Part shown: one piece after another, positions 40,194 through 50,184 of the stretch | Layout of the letters: every line of letters begins with the position of its first letter | Position numbering within the stretch: position 1 is the first letter of the stretch | DNA from: Methylomonas sp. LW13 | Lineage (GTDB): Bacteria; Pseudomonadota; Gammaproteobacteria; Methylococcales; Methylomonadaceae | DNA length: 64,000 nucleotides | Direction of reading: 5' to 3' | Assembly: GCF_016865255.1 (NCBI RefSeq) | Contig: NZ_CP033381.1 | Location: forward strand, 5,022,001-5,086,000 | Made by a program: the position numbers and the translations under genes | The notes under the pieces: generated by a model | Databases searched by the model: none | What the model saw: the letters and a program-made list of their open reading frames with translations, nothing else | Told to the model about the DNA's origin: nothing

Positions 40194-40763
40194 ATGCGGC
40201 GTCCAAGCCTACGCAAAGTTGTGACACGCACCGGCGCGGTTGCGCGGCGGTGCCTGTTAATGCTGTTGTTGGCCTGTTTACCGCCGCTGCAATCATCGGG
40301 CACAGCGGGTGAACCGCGCTTTAACGAGACGGAACTTAAAGCGGCGTACTTATATAACTTTGCCTATTTCGTTACTTGGCCGACCACCCACAAGGAATTT
40401 TTGTTTTGCAGTTACGCCAATTCGCCGGTCACCGGCGTACTGGCCAAGCTGATCGAAGGTGAGCGGGTAAACGATCTACCGATGCAGATGGTTATCGACC
40501 CGATACCCGAACAATTGCACGAATGCCAGGTGATTTATATTCCGGCACAACAGGAAAGAATTCTCGCGGCGACCCTGGAGTTTGTCAGACCCTTTCCAGT
40601 GTTGACGGTCAGCGATATTGCCGATTTCGAACACCGCGGCGGCATGATCCGACTGGCTAACGACGGCCTCCGTGTTCAACCGGTCATACAACTGAAAAAT
40701 GTAACGCGAATAGGTTTGACGATTAGTTCCAAGCTATTGCGCAGTTCGCGGCTAATTGAGTAG
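40194..40763 (+). CDS. YfiR-family periplasmic protein (DUF4154)
   Basis: 189 residues with an N-terminal signal segment and the YfiR signature (AAYLYNFAYFVTWP; LTVSDIADFEHRGGMIRLANDG; LKNVTRIGLTISSKLL). YfiR is a periplasmic repressor of the diguanylate cyclase YfiN in Pseudomonas. The start ATG is the base after the receptor stop codon, so translation is coupled. The cyclase or kinase gene normally next in such clusters is missing here. Confidence 0.85.
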   Translation: MRRPSLRKVVTRTGAVARRCLLMLLLACLPPLQSSGTAGEPRFNETELKAAYLYNFAYFVTWPTTHKEFLFCSYANSPVTGVLAKLIEGERVNDLPMQMVIDPIPEQLHECQVIYIPAQQERILAATLEFVRPFPVLTVSDIADFEHRGGMIRLANDGLRVQPVIQLKNVTRIGLTISSKLLRSSRLIE

Positions 40764-40950
40764 CTGCCGGCAGCAATTTTCCGGGCAATTTTGAACATGG
40801 CTTGATGAGTTACTGAACTCGCCACTGCACAAGGATCTGCATCGGCGCCGTCGAATGATTTTGAAACTGGTGAGCAGCACCCCCAAGTATCTAAATCAGT
40901 AAAGCAGGGTAAAGGATTAACCGTTACCCTGAATCAAATTGACCTTATCG

Positions 40951-41670
40951 CTAGCGAGCCGAATTAACAGTACGCTCCAATTCTTCGCGGCTGAGATGGC
41001 GCACATCCTTGCCTTTCACCATGTATATGACCTGCTCGCAGACATTGCAGGAGTGGTCGCCTATCCTTTCCAGCGCGCGCGCAGCCCATAGCATATCCAG
41101 AGCTCTGGTGATGTTACGCGGGTTTTCCATCATCTGCGTGATCAACTGCCGGGTGATACTGGTGTATTCCCGGTCAACCTTGGCGTCCTGCTCGGTGATG
41201 GCAATCACCTCTTCGACATCGTTCCTGGCATAGGCATCCAGCGCGCCGTTCAGCATATCCTTGACCAAGTTCAGCAGATGTTCGATTTCGTAGTACTTGT
41301 CTTGATAATAATCGGCACCTTCCAAACGCATGGTCATTTTGGCGATACGCGCCGCTTCGTCGCCAATCCGCTCCAGATCGGTGATGATTTTGATGGTGGC
41401 GATCAACATGCGTAAATCAAAAGCCGCCGGCTGACGTTTGGCCATGATTTCGGTGCATTCGTGGTCGATGTCTTTTTCCATCTCGTTGACATACTGATCC
41501 TGCAACACCACTTTTTCGGCATTTTCCATGTCGTTACCCATGAAAGCCTTAGTCGCCAGATCGACTTGCTGCTCGACCAGGCCGCCCATGGTCAGCACCT
41601 TGTTGCGAATATCTTCCATCTCCTCGTTGAATTGGCGGGAAATGTGCGATTTGATTTTGCTGTTATCCAT
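40951..41670 (-). CDS. phoU: Phosphate signalling protein PhoU
   Basis: 239 residues with the two three-helix-bundle repeats of PhoU and acidic metal-binding motifs (DLERIGDEA, ALERIGDHS). Negatively modulates phosphate uptake and PhoR signalling together with PstB. The ATG at 41670 follows a perfect TAGGAGG. Last gene of the pst cluster; phoB and phoR are not in the window. Confidence 0.96.
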   Translation of the reverse strand: MDNSKIKSHISRQFNEEMEDIRNKVLTMGGLVEQQVDLATKAFMGNDMENAEKVVLQDQYVNEMEKDIDHECTEIMAKRQPAAFDLRMLIATIKIITDLERIGDEAARIAKMTMRLEGADYYQDKYYEIEHLLNLVKDMLNGALDAYARNDVEEVIAITEQDAKVDREYTSITRQLITQMMENPRNITRALDMLWAARALERIGDHSCNVCEQVIYMVKGKDVRHLSREELERTVNSAR

Positions 41671-41680
41671 TGTTTACCTC

Positions 41681-42514
41681 CTAGCCGTACCTGCCGGTAA
41701 TGTAATCTTCAGTTTGTTTTTTTGCCGGATTGGTAAACAACTCGCTGGTTTCACCAAATTCGATTAATTCACCCATGTACATAAAAGCGGTGAAATCGGA
41801 TACCCGCGCCGCCTGCTGCATGTTGTGAGTAACGATCACTATCGTATATTTTTCTTTCAATTCGTTAATCAATTCTTCAATTTTTAGCGTCGAGATCGGG
41901 TCTAGCGCCGAGGCCGGTTCGTCCAACAGAATCACTTCCGGCTCGATCGCGATGGCGCGGGCGATCACCAGCCGCTGTTGCTGACCACCCGACATACCCA
42001 AGGCATTATCGTTTAAACGGTCTTTCATCTCGTCCCATAACGCGGCGCCACGTAGGGATTTTTCCACGACTTCATCAAGGATGCGCCGGTCGTTAATCCC
42101 CTGAATCCGCAGCCCGTACGCCACGTTTTCGTAAATGGTTTTCGGAAACGGATTGGGTTTTTGAAACACCATGCCCACGCGCCGGCGCAAAGCCGCAACG
42201 TTGACCGATTTATCGTATATATCCTCGCCGTCCAGCAGAATCTTGCCTTTGATGCTGACGCCATCGACCAAATCGTTCATCCGGTTGATGCAGCGTAATA
42301 AGGTGGATTTACCGCAGCCGCTGGGACCGATATAGGCCGTCACTTTCTTACGCGGCATTTCCATGTTCACGCCATGCAAGGCCTGCTTCTGGCCGTAAAA
42401 CAAATCCAGATTTTCAACTTTGATGCAGGTTTCCAATTGCTCAACGCTCTTTCTGTCTTCCCTTTTCAACGCGCTAATGTCAATGGCGTGGGTATTCTTT
42501 TGGGCTGTTGTCAT
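41681..42514 (-). CDS. pstB: Phosphate ABC transporter ATP-binding protein
   Basis: 277 residues with Walker [10 protein letters not shown], the ABC signature [14 protein letters not shown], Walker [14 protein letters not shown] and the switch histidine VTHNM. Energises phosphate import through PstCA. It carries a longer N-terminal tail (about 30 residues) than E. coli PstB. Ten bases separate it from phoU. Confidence 0.97.
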   Translation of the reverse strand: MTTAQKNTHAIDISALKREDRKSVEQLETCIKVENLDLFYGQKQALHGVNMEMPRKKVTAYIGPSGCGKSTLLRCINRMNDLVDGVSIKGKILLDGEDIYDKSVNVAALRRRVGMVFQKPNPFPKTIYENVAYGLRIQGINDRRILDEVVEKSLRGAALWDEMKDRLNDNALGMSGGQQQRLVIARAIAIEPEVILLDEPASALDPISTLKIEELINELKEKYTIVIVTHNMQQAARVSDFTAFMYMGELIEFGETSELFTNPAKKQTEDYITGRYG

Positions 42515-42550
42515 GATATAGGGTCCAGTCTTCCGGATGGATATGCGAAT

Positions 42551-44206
42551 TTAATTTTCCAGGGCGCGGTATTTTTCCCGCAAATTGTTACGTATCGAGA
42601 TAGCGAACATGTTCAAGCCGATAATCACCATCACCAGTAGCAGTGACGTCGCGTAAACCAAAGGTCTGGCCGCTTCGACATTCGGGCTCTGGAAGCCGAC
42701 GTCATAAATATGAAATCCCAAATGCATAAACTTTCTGTCCAGATGCAGATAAGGAAAGTTGCCGTCCAACGGTAAGGTCGGCGCCAATTTCACCACACCA
42801 ACCAGCATCAACGGCGCCACTTCACCGGCGGCGCGCGCCACCGCTAGAATCAAGCCGGTCATGATCGCCGGACTAGCCATCGGCAATACCGTGCGCCACA
42901 GCGTTTCGGCTTTAGTCGCGCCCAGCGCCAAGCTGCCTTCACGTATCGATTTGGGAATCCGCGACAAACCTTCCTCGGTGGCGACGATCACCACCGGCAA
43001 GGTCATCAAAGCCAGCGTCAGCGAAGCCCATAATAAGCCCGGCGTACCGAACACCGGTGCCGGGGCCGCTTCCGGGAAAAACAGGCGGTCGATGTTGCCG
43101 CCGATGATATACACGAAAAAGCCCAAACCAAACACGCCGTAAACGATGGACGGCACGCCGGCCAAGTTATTAACGGCAATGCGGATCACGCGGGTGATAA
43201 AGCCTTGCTTGGCATATTCGCGCAGATAAACCGCAGCGATGACGCCGAACGGCGTCACCACAACCGCCATCAGCATCACCATCAACACGGTACCGAAAAT
43301 AGCCGGAAAGATACCGCCCTCGGTGTTGGCTTCACGCGGCTCATCGCTAACAAACGTGGCGAAATTGCCGACATATTCGATACATTTGTCCAGCACGCTC
43401 ATCGTGTTGGGGCGGGTCATTTTCACCACCCGATTCAAGGGCAGGCTAATTTCTTTTTGTCCGGCTTCCGCCACCACCAAGCTGTAGCGTTTGCTTTCCT
43501 TGCTCAACTTGCCGATTTGTTGCTGGATGGCTTGGTATTGTTTTTCGTATGTCTGCTTTTGCGCGGCAAATTCCTGCTTGGCCGCATCGTTCCAGGCACT
43601 TTTCAACTCCAGCGCGCGTTGCTTCAAACGCAAGCGCTCCAATTCATAGTTGATCGCCCCAACTTCGTGGTCTTGTAAACTATCGATTTCGTCGTGCTGC
43701 TCCAAGACTGTCGCCAGTTTTTGTTGCGCCACTTGCCAGGCCTGATCGCCTTGGGCAATCACCGCGCCGTCTTCCTTAACCGCTAACAAGCGGCCGTAGA
43801 AATTACCCCACTCGCGACGTTCGACCATGATCAAATCGTCCGGCGTGGATTGGCTGTGAATATATTGCTGCTGAATCCAGCGAAAATCGCTACCGAGAAT
43901 ATCGCGGTTACCGGTTTTTACCAGATGCTGCACCAGGTATTCGCCGTTATCCAGCAACTCATGGCCGGCAGCCTTGGCTTGCGCGGCCGGTAATAGCGAA
44001 GTAGCCACCGCTTCGCCAATGATAGAACTCTCCGGGCCATCGCGGTCTTGATAGCGATATTCGATAATGTCGGCCGGCCAAAAATGCCCCAAGCCCCGTA
44101 CCGCAATAAGCAGTAGCAAACCCACCACCAGTATCAGATTTAAACTGACCGCGCCGGCGGTCATCCATATCCAGGGCGAACCGCTCTTAAACCATGCTTT
44201 AATCAT
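42551..44206 (-). CDS. pstA: Phosphate ABC transporter permease PstA, long form
   Basis: 551 residues, nearly twice the E. coli protein. One N-terminal helix (about 15-37) is followed by a large periplasmic insertion with a coiled-coil-like Gln/Lys/Glu segment (about 165-235). The typical permease core then follows, with the EAA loop EGSLALGATKAETLWRTVLP. Such long forms occur in several gammaproteobacteria. The ATG overlaps the pstC stop (ATGA). Confidence 0.93.
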   Translation of the reverse strand: MIKAWFKSGSPWIWMTAGAVSLNLILVVGLLLLIAVRGLGHFWPADIIEYRYQDRDGPESSIIGEAVATSLLPAAQAKAAGHELLDNGEYLVQHLVKTGNRDILGSDFRWIQQQYIHSQSTPDDLIMVERREWGNFYGRLLAVKEDGAVIAQGDQAWQVAQQKLATVLEQHDEIDSLQDHEVGAINYELERLRLKQRALELKSAWNDAAKQEFAAQKQTYEKQYQAIQQQIGKLSKESKRYSLVVAEAGQKEISLPLNRVVKMTRPNTMSVLDKCIEYVGNFATFVSDEPREANTEGGIFPAIFGTVLMVMLMAVVVTPFGVIAAVYLREYAKQGFITRVIRIAVNNLAGVPSIVYGVFGLGFFVYIIGGNIDRLFFPEAAPAPVFGTPGLLWASLTLALMTLPVVIVATEEGLSRIPKSIREGSLALGATKAETLWRTVLPMASPAIMTGLILAVARAAGEVAPLMLVGVVKLAPTLPLDGNFPYLHLDRKFMHLGFHIYDVGFQSPNVEAARPLVYATSLLLVMVIIGLNMFAISIRNNLREKYRALEN

Positions 44207-46482
44207 AATGAGCTGTATTTTTGTCTTAGATTCTGCCGAATGACTTCAGCCAGCGTGTTGACTACAAACGTGAACATGAACAGTACCAAGGCCGCCAGAA
44301 ACAGTACGCGATAGTGGGTACTGTTGACTTCCGATTCTGGCATTTCCACCGCGATGTTAGCCGACAGTGTGCGCAGCCCCTGGAAGATGCTCAAATCCAT
44401 CACCGCAGTATTGCCAGTGGCCATCAGCACGATCATCGTCTCGCCGACCGCACGGCCGAAACCGATCATAATGGCCGAGAAAATACCCGGACTGGCAGTC
44501 AGCAACACCACCTTGGTCATGGTTTGCCAAGGCGTGGCACCCAGCGCCAACGAGCCGGTGGTTAAATGCTTGGGCACACTGAAAATCGCGTCTTCGGCGA
44601 TGGAGAAAATCATCGGAATGACCGCAAAACCCATGGCCAAACCAACGACCAAGGTGTTGCGCTGGTCGTAACCGATTCCAAATTCCTCGCGCATCCAGGT
44701 GCGCAGATCGCCTTTAAAACACAAGGCTTCGATAGTCGGACTTAACTGAAAAGCCAGCCAGGCGCCGAATATCACCACTGGGATCAGCACTACCGCATCC
44801 CAGCCGTCGGGGATTTTGTGGCGGGTTTGTTCCGGTACGAATTGCCAGAAATAGGCAAAAATCATCACGGACAGCGGCACAACCATCAATAATGCAAAAA
44901 TCCCGGTGAGATTGGCTTCCACGAAAGGTGCCAGCCACAAGCCGGCTAAAAAGCCCAAAATCACGGTCGGCAAGGCGCCCATGATTTCCACGCCCGGCTT
45001 TACGTACTGCCGCACGCTGGGCGCCATGAAATAGCCGGTATAAATCGCTCCAAATAAGGCCAACGGCACGCCCATCAGCATCGCGTAGAACGAGGCTTTT
45101 AAGGTGCCGAACACCAGCGGCGTCAAGCTCATTTTCGGTTCGAAATCGTTACTGGCCGCCGAGGATTGCCAAATGTAATCCGGTTTTGGATAGCTTTCGT
45201 ACCAGACTTTGTTCCATAACGAACGCCACGATACTTCCGGATGTTCGTTTTCGATAGTCCAATGATTGATTTTGCCGTCTTCGGTTTGCAGTAACATGGC
45301 ATTGGCGCGCGGCGATAAGGTGACGGCAACAGGTTTTCCGCCAGCAATTTTTTCCTTGATCAATTCCCGCTCGGCGGTGGAACTGTAAATGCCGATCTCG
45401 CCGTTGGCGTCGGCCGCCAGCATACCTTTGCGGCGCTGTTCCGGATTGATGGTAATAATCGGCGCGTCGGATACTTTAAACGCCCGTAGCTTCTCGATAC
45501 TGAAATGGTTTTGCTGGTCGCGGACCATTGACCATTGCGCCATCACACCGCTGGTGTCGCCGATCAGCAGAGAAATATCGCCGTTCAGAAATTCCATGCT
45601 GCTGATTTGCACGCCTTGGTTTAGCACATTCAATTTATGTTTGATCTCGGGTTTGCTCTTGTCGAGAATATCAACGACAGTCAAATCCCCTGCGCGGCTG
45701 GCCAGGTAGAGGTTGCGCAACTCTTTATCCAACAGGATAAAATCCACGTCATCCGCGGCCATCTCAACCAGTGAATCGGTGGATTCCCAAGTGCCTTCGT
45801 CGTCGAACAGCGATTCTTTTTTACTAAGACTGCTCAGCACCATACGGTTATCAGCGGTTTTAGCCAGCAAAGTGCTGTTTTTATCGCCTAACTTCACCGC
45901 CAGCTTGGTGAGCGCCTGGCCTTGCTTATCCACCACTAGTGGTTCGGCCCCTAAGGGATATTGAATAGCGGGGGTAATGACCCGCTTGCCGCCGGGATAA
46001 GACAATTTGTAATCATGCTTGACGACCACGGCACGACCATCGGATAAACCAAAGGCAATCACGCCTTTATCGACACCGCCATGCGCGTAACTGGTAATTT
46101 GTACTTGCTCGGGGATAGGTAGGGTATCCACGCGAATCAGTTGACCCGTGGCAACGCTAAAAAATATCGCTTTGCCGGTGTCGGTAAACCGCACCGCCAC
46201 TTCGTTCTGTTCTTCCATCGACAGGAAAACGGTATTGCCCAGCACCTGCTCGGGCACGTCATAACGGCCGACCACTTCCGCGTGGGAGGGCATCAGTATC
46301 GGGAAAACCACATACAGCAGATAGAAAAAGATTAACACCACCGCCAGGATAATGCTCAACCCGCCGGCTACGACGCCGCGAGCCACCATTTTGTCCTTTA
46401 CTAGCCGCCAACGCTGATAGCGCTCACTGGTCGCCGTCTGAAACAGCGTGGCTTTCGCTTGAGTGGAATGGACTTCAGTCAT
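44203..46482 (-). CDS. pstC: Phosphate ABC transporter permease PstC, long form
   Basis: 759 residues, against about 320 in E. coli. An N-terminal helix (about 35-60) precedes a roughly 400-residue periplasmic domain that looks like a beta-propeller (repeated strands and Ser/Asp-rich turns). The permease core has an EAA loop TGSLALGATPWQTMTKVV. The extra domain is a known variant in marine and methanotrophic gammaproteobacteria; its job is unknown. Confidence 0.92.
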   Translation of the reverse strand: MTEVHSTQAKATLFQTATSERYQRWRLVKDKMVARGVVAGGLSIILAVVLIFFYLLYVVFPILMPSHAEVVGRYDVPEQVLGNTVFLSMEEQNEVAVRFTDTGKAIFFSVATGQLIRVDTLPIPEQVQITSYAHGGVDKGVIAFGLSDGRAVVVKHDYKLSYPGGKRVITPAIQYPLGAEPLVVDKQGQALTKLAVKLGDKNSTLLAKTADNRMVLSSLSKKESLFDDEGTWESTDSLVEMAADDVDFILLDKELRNLYLASRAGDLTVVDILDKSKPEIKHKLNVLNQGVQISSMEFLNGDISLLIGDTSGVMAQWSMVRDQQNHFSIEKLRAFKVSDAPIITINPEQRRKGMLAADANGEIGIYSSTAERELIKEKIAGGKPVAVTLSPRANAMLLQTEDGKINHWTIENEHPEVSWRSLWNKVWYESYPKPDYIWQSSAASNDFEPKMSLTPLVFGTLKASFYAMLMGVPLALFGAIYTGYFMAPSVRQYVKPGVEIMGALPTVILGFLAGLWLAPFVEANLTGIFALLMVVPLSVMIFAYFWQFVPEQTRHKIPDGWDAVVLIPVVIFGAWLAFQLSPTIEALCFKGDLRTWMREEFGIGYDQRNTLVVGLAMGFAVIPMIFSIAEDAIFSVPKHLTTGSLALGATPWQTMTKVVLLTASPGIFSAIMIGFGRAVGETMIVLMATGNTAVMDLSIFQGLRTLSANIAVEMPESEVNSTHYRVLFLAALVLFMFTFVVNTLAEVIRQNLRQKYSSL

Positions 46483-46541
46483 AACTAGGTATCGTGAGTT
46501 AACAAAAAGCGGCGCCGAACAATCGCAACGCCTTCAGAGAC

Positions 46542-46575
46542 AAAAAAGCCGATAAAACTACAGAATTATCGGCTT
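46542..46575 (-). terminator. Attenuating terminator between pstS and pstC
   Basis: On the minus strand, a ten-bp stem (AAGCCGATAA with TTATCGGCTT) is followed by a run of T residues. It lies after pstS and before pstC, so it should let pstS be transcribed more than the permease genes, as in other pst operons. Confidence 0.75.
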
Positions 46576-46698
46576 GATAGTATACAAGATCATCCACCAT
46601 TACTTGGCGAGAGGGGCAATGACATTGTTGGTATTAGCCAATCCCTTGCTGCATCCATGCAGAATTGTCCCTTTATCAGGCATCCTTGGCTGATGTAA

Positions 46699-47688
46699 TT
46701 ACTGAATCAGAGTTAGAGCTTTTTCGACTGCCTTGGCTGGCAATGGAATGTAGCCGTCCTTGATCACGACTTGTTGACCGGTTTTAGACAACACCATTTT
46801 GATGAACTCTTTTTCCATGGGGGCCAGCGGCTCGTTAGGTTTTTTGTTCACGTAAACGTACAAGAAACGAGACAGCGGGTACGCGCCGGATGTGGCATTT
46901 TCCGGAGTGGCCTCAACAAACGGCTGGCCATCCTTCAATGCCAGTGGCACGGCTTTTACGCCCGAGGTGGAATAACCGATACCGGAATAACCGATGCCGT
47001 TTGCCGACGTCGTAACCGATTGCACGACCGACGCAGAACCAGGCTGTTCGTTGACGTTACTTTTGAAGTCACCTTTGCACAGTGCTTCGTCTTTGAAGAA
47101 ACCGTATGTACCGGAAACCGAGTTACGGCCATACAGCTGAATAGGTTTGTTTGCCCAGCCGCCCGTCAGGCCGGCTTGGCCCCAGGTGGTGATGTCAGTG
47201 GCATAACCGCATTTACGGGTTGAAGACAAGATCGCATCCACTTGCGGAAGGCTCAAGCCTTTAACCGGATTGTCCTTGTTGACGAAAACCGCCAGCGCAT
47301 CGATAGCAACCGGAATCGCAGTGGGTTTGTATCCGTATTTGCTTTCGAAATCGTCGATTTCGTTGTCTTTCATTTTCCGACTCATCGGACCCAGGTTAGC
47401 GGTGCCTTCGGTCAAAGCTGGCGGCGCGGTTGACGAACCGGCTGCTTGAATCTGAATGTTGACGTTGGGGTAAATCTTGCCGAATTCTTCGGCCCACAAG
47501 GTCATCAAGTTAGCTAAAGTATCCGAGCCAACGCTGGAGATATTGCCGGACACGCCGCTAGCTGCCGCGTATTCGGGCAAAGCGGGGTCCAAAGTCGCGG
47601 GAGCCGCCACAGCTTCGCCGCCGACTAAAGCGGCCGATGCAAAACCAAATCCTAAAACCAGCGATTTCAGCTTGAATGTATTTTTCAT
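46699..47688 (-). CDS. pstS: Phosphate-binding periplasmic protein PstS
   Basis: 329 residues with a signal peptide ([14 protein letters not shown]) and phosphate-binding segments ([27 protein letters not shown]). Delivers phosphate to PstCA. The closest neighbours on the minus strand are pstC, pstA, pstB and phoU. The upstream region holds a tandem Pho box. Confidence 0.95.
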   Translation of the reverse strand: MKNTFKLKSLVLGFGFASAALVGGEAVAAPATLDPALPEYAAASGVSGNISSVGSDTLANLMTLWAEEFGKIYPNVNIQIQAAGSSTAPPALTEGTANLGPMSRKMKDNEIDDFESKYGYKPTAIPVAIDALAVFVNKDNPVKGLSLPQVDAILSSTRKCGYATDITTWGQAGLTGGWANKPIQLYGRNSVSGTYGFFKDEALCKGDFKSNVNEQPGSASVVQSVTTSANGIGYSGIGYSTSGVKAVPLALKDGQPFVEATPENATSGAYPLSRFLYVYVNKKPNEPLAPMEKEFIKMVLSKTGQQVVIKDGYIPLPAKAVEKALTLIQ

Positions 47689-47733
47689 ATATTTTCTCGA
47701 AATGTTTAAAACTTAAGATTCATATTGCCAACC

Positions 47734-47777
47734 TAGCGTGACAATAGTATGAAGCAAATGTGACAGTTTTATGACAA
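47734..47777 (-). promoter_or_regulatory. Tandem Pho box (PhoB operator) upstream of pstS
   Basis: Read on the minus strand, four 11-bp units lie in register: TTGTCATAAAA, CTGTCACATTT, GCTTCATACTA, TTGTCACGCTA. Units 1, 2 and 4 match the Pho half-site CTGTCAT well and unit 3 weakly, giving two adjacent Pho boxes about 45 bases before the pstS start. The stop codon of folA lies inside the first box. Confidence 0.85.
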
Positions 47778-48314
47778 CGCACCTAATCCTGAGCGGCCGC
47801 GCAAATCCAGCACGCCACTAAAGCCAGGCCGGACGTTTTCCAACTTTAAAAAACTGTAGCTAAAATCAACGGCTTGATCATTTTCAACATCCTCTCTGAC
47901 AAGCTCCCGCCATTGCCTGGCATCAATCTCCGGAAAAAAGGTGTCACCCTCGAAGGTTTTATGGATTTCGGTCAGATACAAATAATCGGCATACGCCAGC
48001 ATGGCTTCATATAAGGTGGCGCCGCCAATCACGAATAGCTCCGGGCTATCGGCATAGCATTGCAACACGCTATCGATGTCGCCAAACACCCGGCAACCGG
48101 GCTGTTGATAACTCGGGTCGCGGCTGATAATGATATTCTCCCGTCCCGGTAAGGGCCGACCGATGGCCTCAAACGTTTTACGCCCCATCAATATCGGCGC
48201 GCCCATGGTGATTTGTTTGAAGCGTTTCAAGTCGGCCGAGAGATGCCAGGGCATTTGGCCGTTCAGGCCAATGGCGCGATTACCGGCCATCGCCACGATC
48301 AGTGATATTTTCAT
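47769..48314 (-). CDS. folA: Dihydrofolate reductase
   Basis: Reduces dihydrofolate to tetrahydrofolate. 181 residues; the fold is recognised from MKISLIVAMAGNRAIGLNGQMPWHL, active-site Asp28, MGRKTFEAIGRPLPGRENIIISR and VIGGATLYEAML. The C-terminus is about 20 residues longer than E. coli FolA (RPGFSGVLDLRGRSGLGALS follows the usual SYSFLKLE end). The last bases overlap the pstS Pho box. Confidence 0.95.
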   Translation of the reverse strand: MKISLIVAMAGNRAIGLNGQMPWHLSADLKRFKQITMGAPILMGRKTFEAIGRPLPGRENIIISRDPSYQQPGCRVFGDIDSVLQCYADSPELFVIGGATLYEAMLAYADYLYLTEIHKTFEGDTFFPEIDARQWRELVREDVENDQAVDFSYSFLKLENVRPGFSGVLDLRGRSGLGALS

Positions 48315-48370
48315 GCGGAGTGTTTAAGATGGGCTTTGTGAGCAAAACATCATACTAGAAACCATCGTTT

Positions 48371-49393
48371 ATGAAGAAAAACATCCTGCTGATATTTACC
48401 GGCGGCACCATCGGTTCGCAGCTCAGCGGCGACACCATCAATACCGACGGCAGCGCCGGTTTTAAGTTATTGCAACGCTTTGCGGAACACGACGCCAAGC
48501 CGGATTCGGTTAACTTCAAAACCTTGCAGCCCGTGCAGATTCTCAGCGAAAACCTGCATCCCAGCCACTGGCCCCAGATCATCGCTGCAGTTGAAACTGA
48601 GGACTTAAGCCAATTCGACGGCATCATCGTCACCCACGGCACCGACAGCCTGGCTTTTAGCGCCGCCGCACTAAGCCTGTATTTCAATGGATTGGCGATT
48701 CCGCTGCTGCTGGTTTCCAGCGATTTGCCGCTGGATAACCCGCAAGCCAACGGCGTGGCGAACTTTCTGTGTGCGGTGGAATTTATCCGCCAAATTGGTC
48801 TGGCCGGCGTGTTTGTGCCCTATCGCAATCCAGGCCAAGCGATGCTGATTCATCTCGGCAGTCGACTATCGTCCTGCCTGCCCTTAAGTAGCGATTTTAT
48901 CAGCGTGCAGTCGCAGGCCTGGATGTGCTTCGAGAACGGATGCTTCCACTCTCTGCAAAATTTGGCGCCCGGCGCGCGCGCGCCGATTGCGCTTAAACCA
49001 GACTTTTCCAAACGAATATTGTTGATCAGACCTTACCCAGGCCTGGATTACGCTGCTTACAATCTCGACAAGGTCGATGCATTACTGCACGACCTCTACC
49101 ACTCCGGGACGGCTTGCGCCTCTGCCGCAGCAGGAGAGCAATACAGCTTGGTGGAATTCGTCAAACACTGCACCAGGCAGGGCATCAAAACTTATCTGGC
49201 ACCGGCGCTATATTCGGAAAGCGCATACGCCTCGACTCGCGAGCTACTGGATGTGGGCGCGGAAATGATCTGGAATACGTCGTTGGAAGCGGCTTACGCT
49301 AAATTGTTATTGGCTTACGGCAATTTCGATACGCCGCAGGCAATTTCTGGGTATTTGGCACAGAACTTGGCCCACGAGCAACTGGGTAATTAG
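48371..49393 (+). CDS. Type I L-asparaginase
   Basis: 340 residues. Catalytic motifs: TGGTIG with Thr13, and HGTDS at 89-93. No signal peptide, so a cytoplasmic AnsA-like enzyme converting asparagine to aspartate and ammonia. The ATG at 48371 has only a weak ribosome-binding site. Divergent from folA, with 56 bases between the starts. Confidence 0.88.
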   Translation: MKKNILLIFTGGTIGSQLSGDTINTDGSAGFKLLQRFAEHDAKPDSVNFKTLQPVQILSENLHPSHWPQIIAAVETEDLSQFDGIIVTHGTDSLAFSAAALSLYFNGLAIPLLLVSSDLPLDNPQANGVANFLCAVEFIRQIGLAGVFVPYRNPGQAMLIHLGSRLSSCLPLSSDFISVQSQAWMCFENGCFHSLQNLAPGARAPIALKPDFSKRILLIRPYPGLDYAAYNLDKVDALLHDLYHSGTACASAAAGEQYSLVEFVKHCTRQGIKTYLAPALYSESAYASTRELLDVGAEMIWNTSLEAAYAKLLLAYGNFDTPQAISGYLAQNLAHEQLGN

Positions 49394-49440
49394 AGGGGGA
49401 CTTTAGTGCGTCGAGCCTGATGGCTAAACTATAGCGAGGA

Positions 49441-49464
49441 GCGGATTGCCTAAAGGCAATCCGC
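49441..49464. terminator. Hairpin between convergent asparaginase and flgO-like genes
   Basis: Perfect ten-bp inverted repeat (GCGGATTGCC with GGCAATCCGC) and a TAAA loop between convergent genes. No U tract on the plus strand. Confidence 0.6.
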
Positions 49465-49478
49465 TTAATATCTGGGTG

Positions 49479-50039
49479 CTATGGCTTAGCTGGCGCGGGT
49501 GCTGGCGGCTTTTTAACCAAAACTTTGGCATCCGGCCCCATCGACACAGAATAGTCGGTGGAAGAAATCACGTTCTGACTGGCGATGTCCACAACCCTTA
49601 GCGACACATAGACATTGTTGTAGCCAGGAGCAAACGATCCTACAACGACCGCTTTAGCCCCGACGTTATTTAAAGCTTCCTTGGTTTTATCAGGCAGTTG
49701 CAGGATACCGGCTTCGTTTTTAGCAAAAATTTCGGTAGGCAGTTCCATACCCATCACCCGGTAACCGGAACGATGAAAGGCCGAGGAAATTTGATCGGAG
49801 ACAATTCGGCCAAACGCCAGTGTTTGCTCCAGTTCTCCGAGATTAACCAGCGAATTGATAACCACCAGACTACCTCTGGGCAAAGGCTCGCGCAAATCGA
49901 GAAGGAGCTGATCGACAGCCTCGTAGCTTACCTCGACCAAATCGTCATCTTTGACTTCGCTAGCCCGAAAACCCCGGCTACAACCGCTCAGCATGATCAG
50001 CGCCAAAGCCATCAGCGCCATCGTCTTTTTGTTAACCAT
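49479..50039 (-). CDS. FlgO-family outer membrane lipoprotein
   Basis: 186 residues with a lipoprotein signal (lipobox LSGC, Cys20) and the FlgO domain (VVINSLVNLGELEQTLAFGRIVSDQI; GAKAVVVGSFAPGYNNVYVSLRVVD). The C-terminus is Pro/Ala/Lys-rich (KKPPAPAPAKP). FlgO assists flagellar outer membrane rings in Vibrio, but relatives occur outside flagellar loci, as here. A strong GAGGAGAGG precedes the ATG. Confidence 0.8.
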   Translation of the reverse strand: MVNKKTMALMALALIMLSGCSRGFRASEVKDDDLVEVSYEAVDQLLLDLREPLPRGSLVVINSLVNLGELEQTLAFGRIVSDQISSAFHRSGYRVMGMELPTEIFAKNEAGILQLPDKTKEALNNVGAKAVVVGSFAPGYNNVYVSLRVVDIASQNVISSTDYSVSMGPDAKVLVKKPPAPAPAKP

Positions 50040-50184
50040 AAGACCTCTCCTCTCGTAATTGTTGAAGTTATCAGAGCTTAAAACAGCAAGCCAGTCAATC
50101 TAATTTACTACCGCAGTATACACAGCATTGCGCTGGAGAATTGCTTGAACAATGCCAGGCAAATCCCTGGATTTTTTTGAACGC

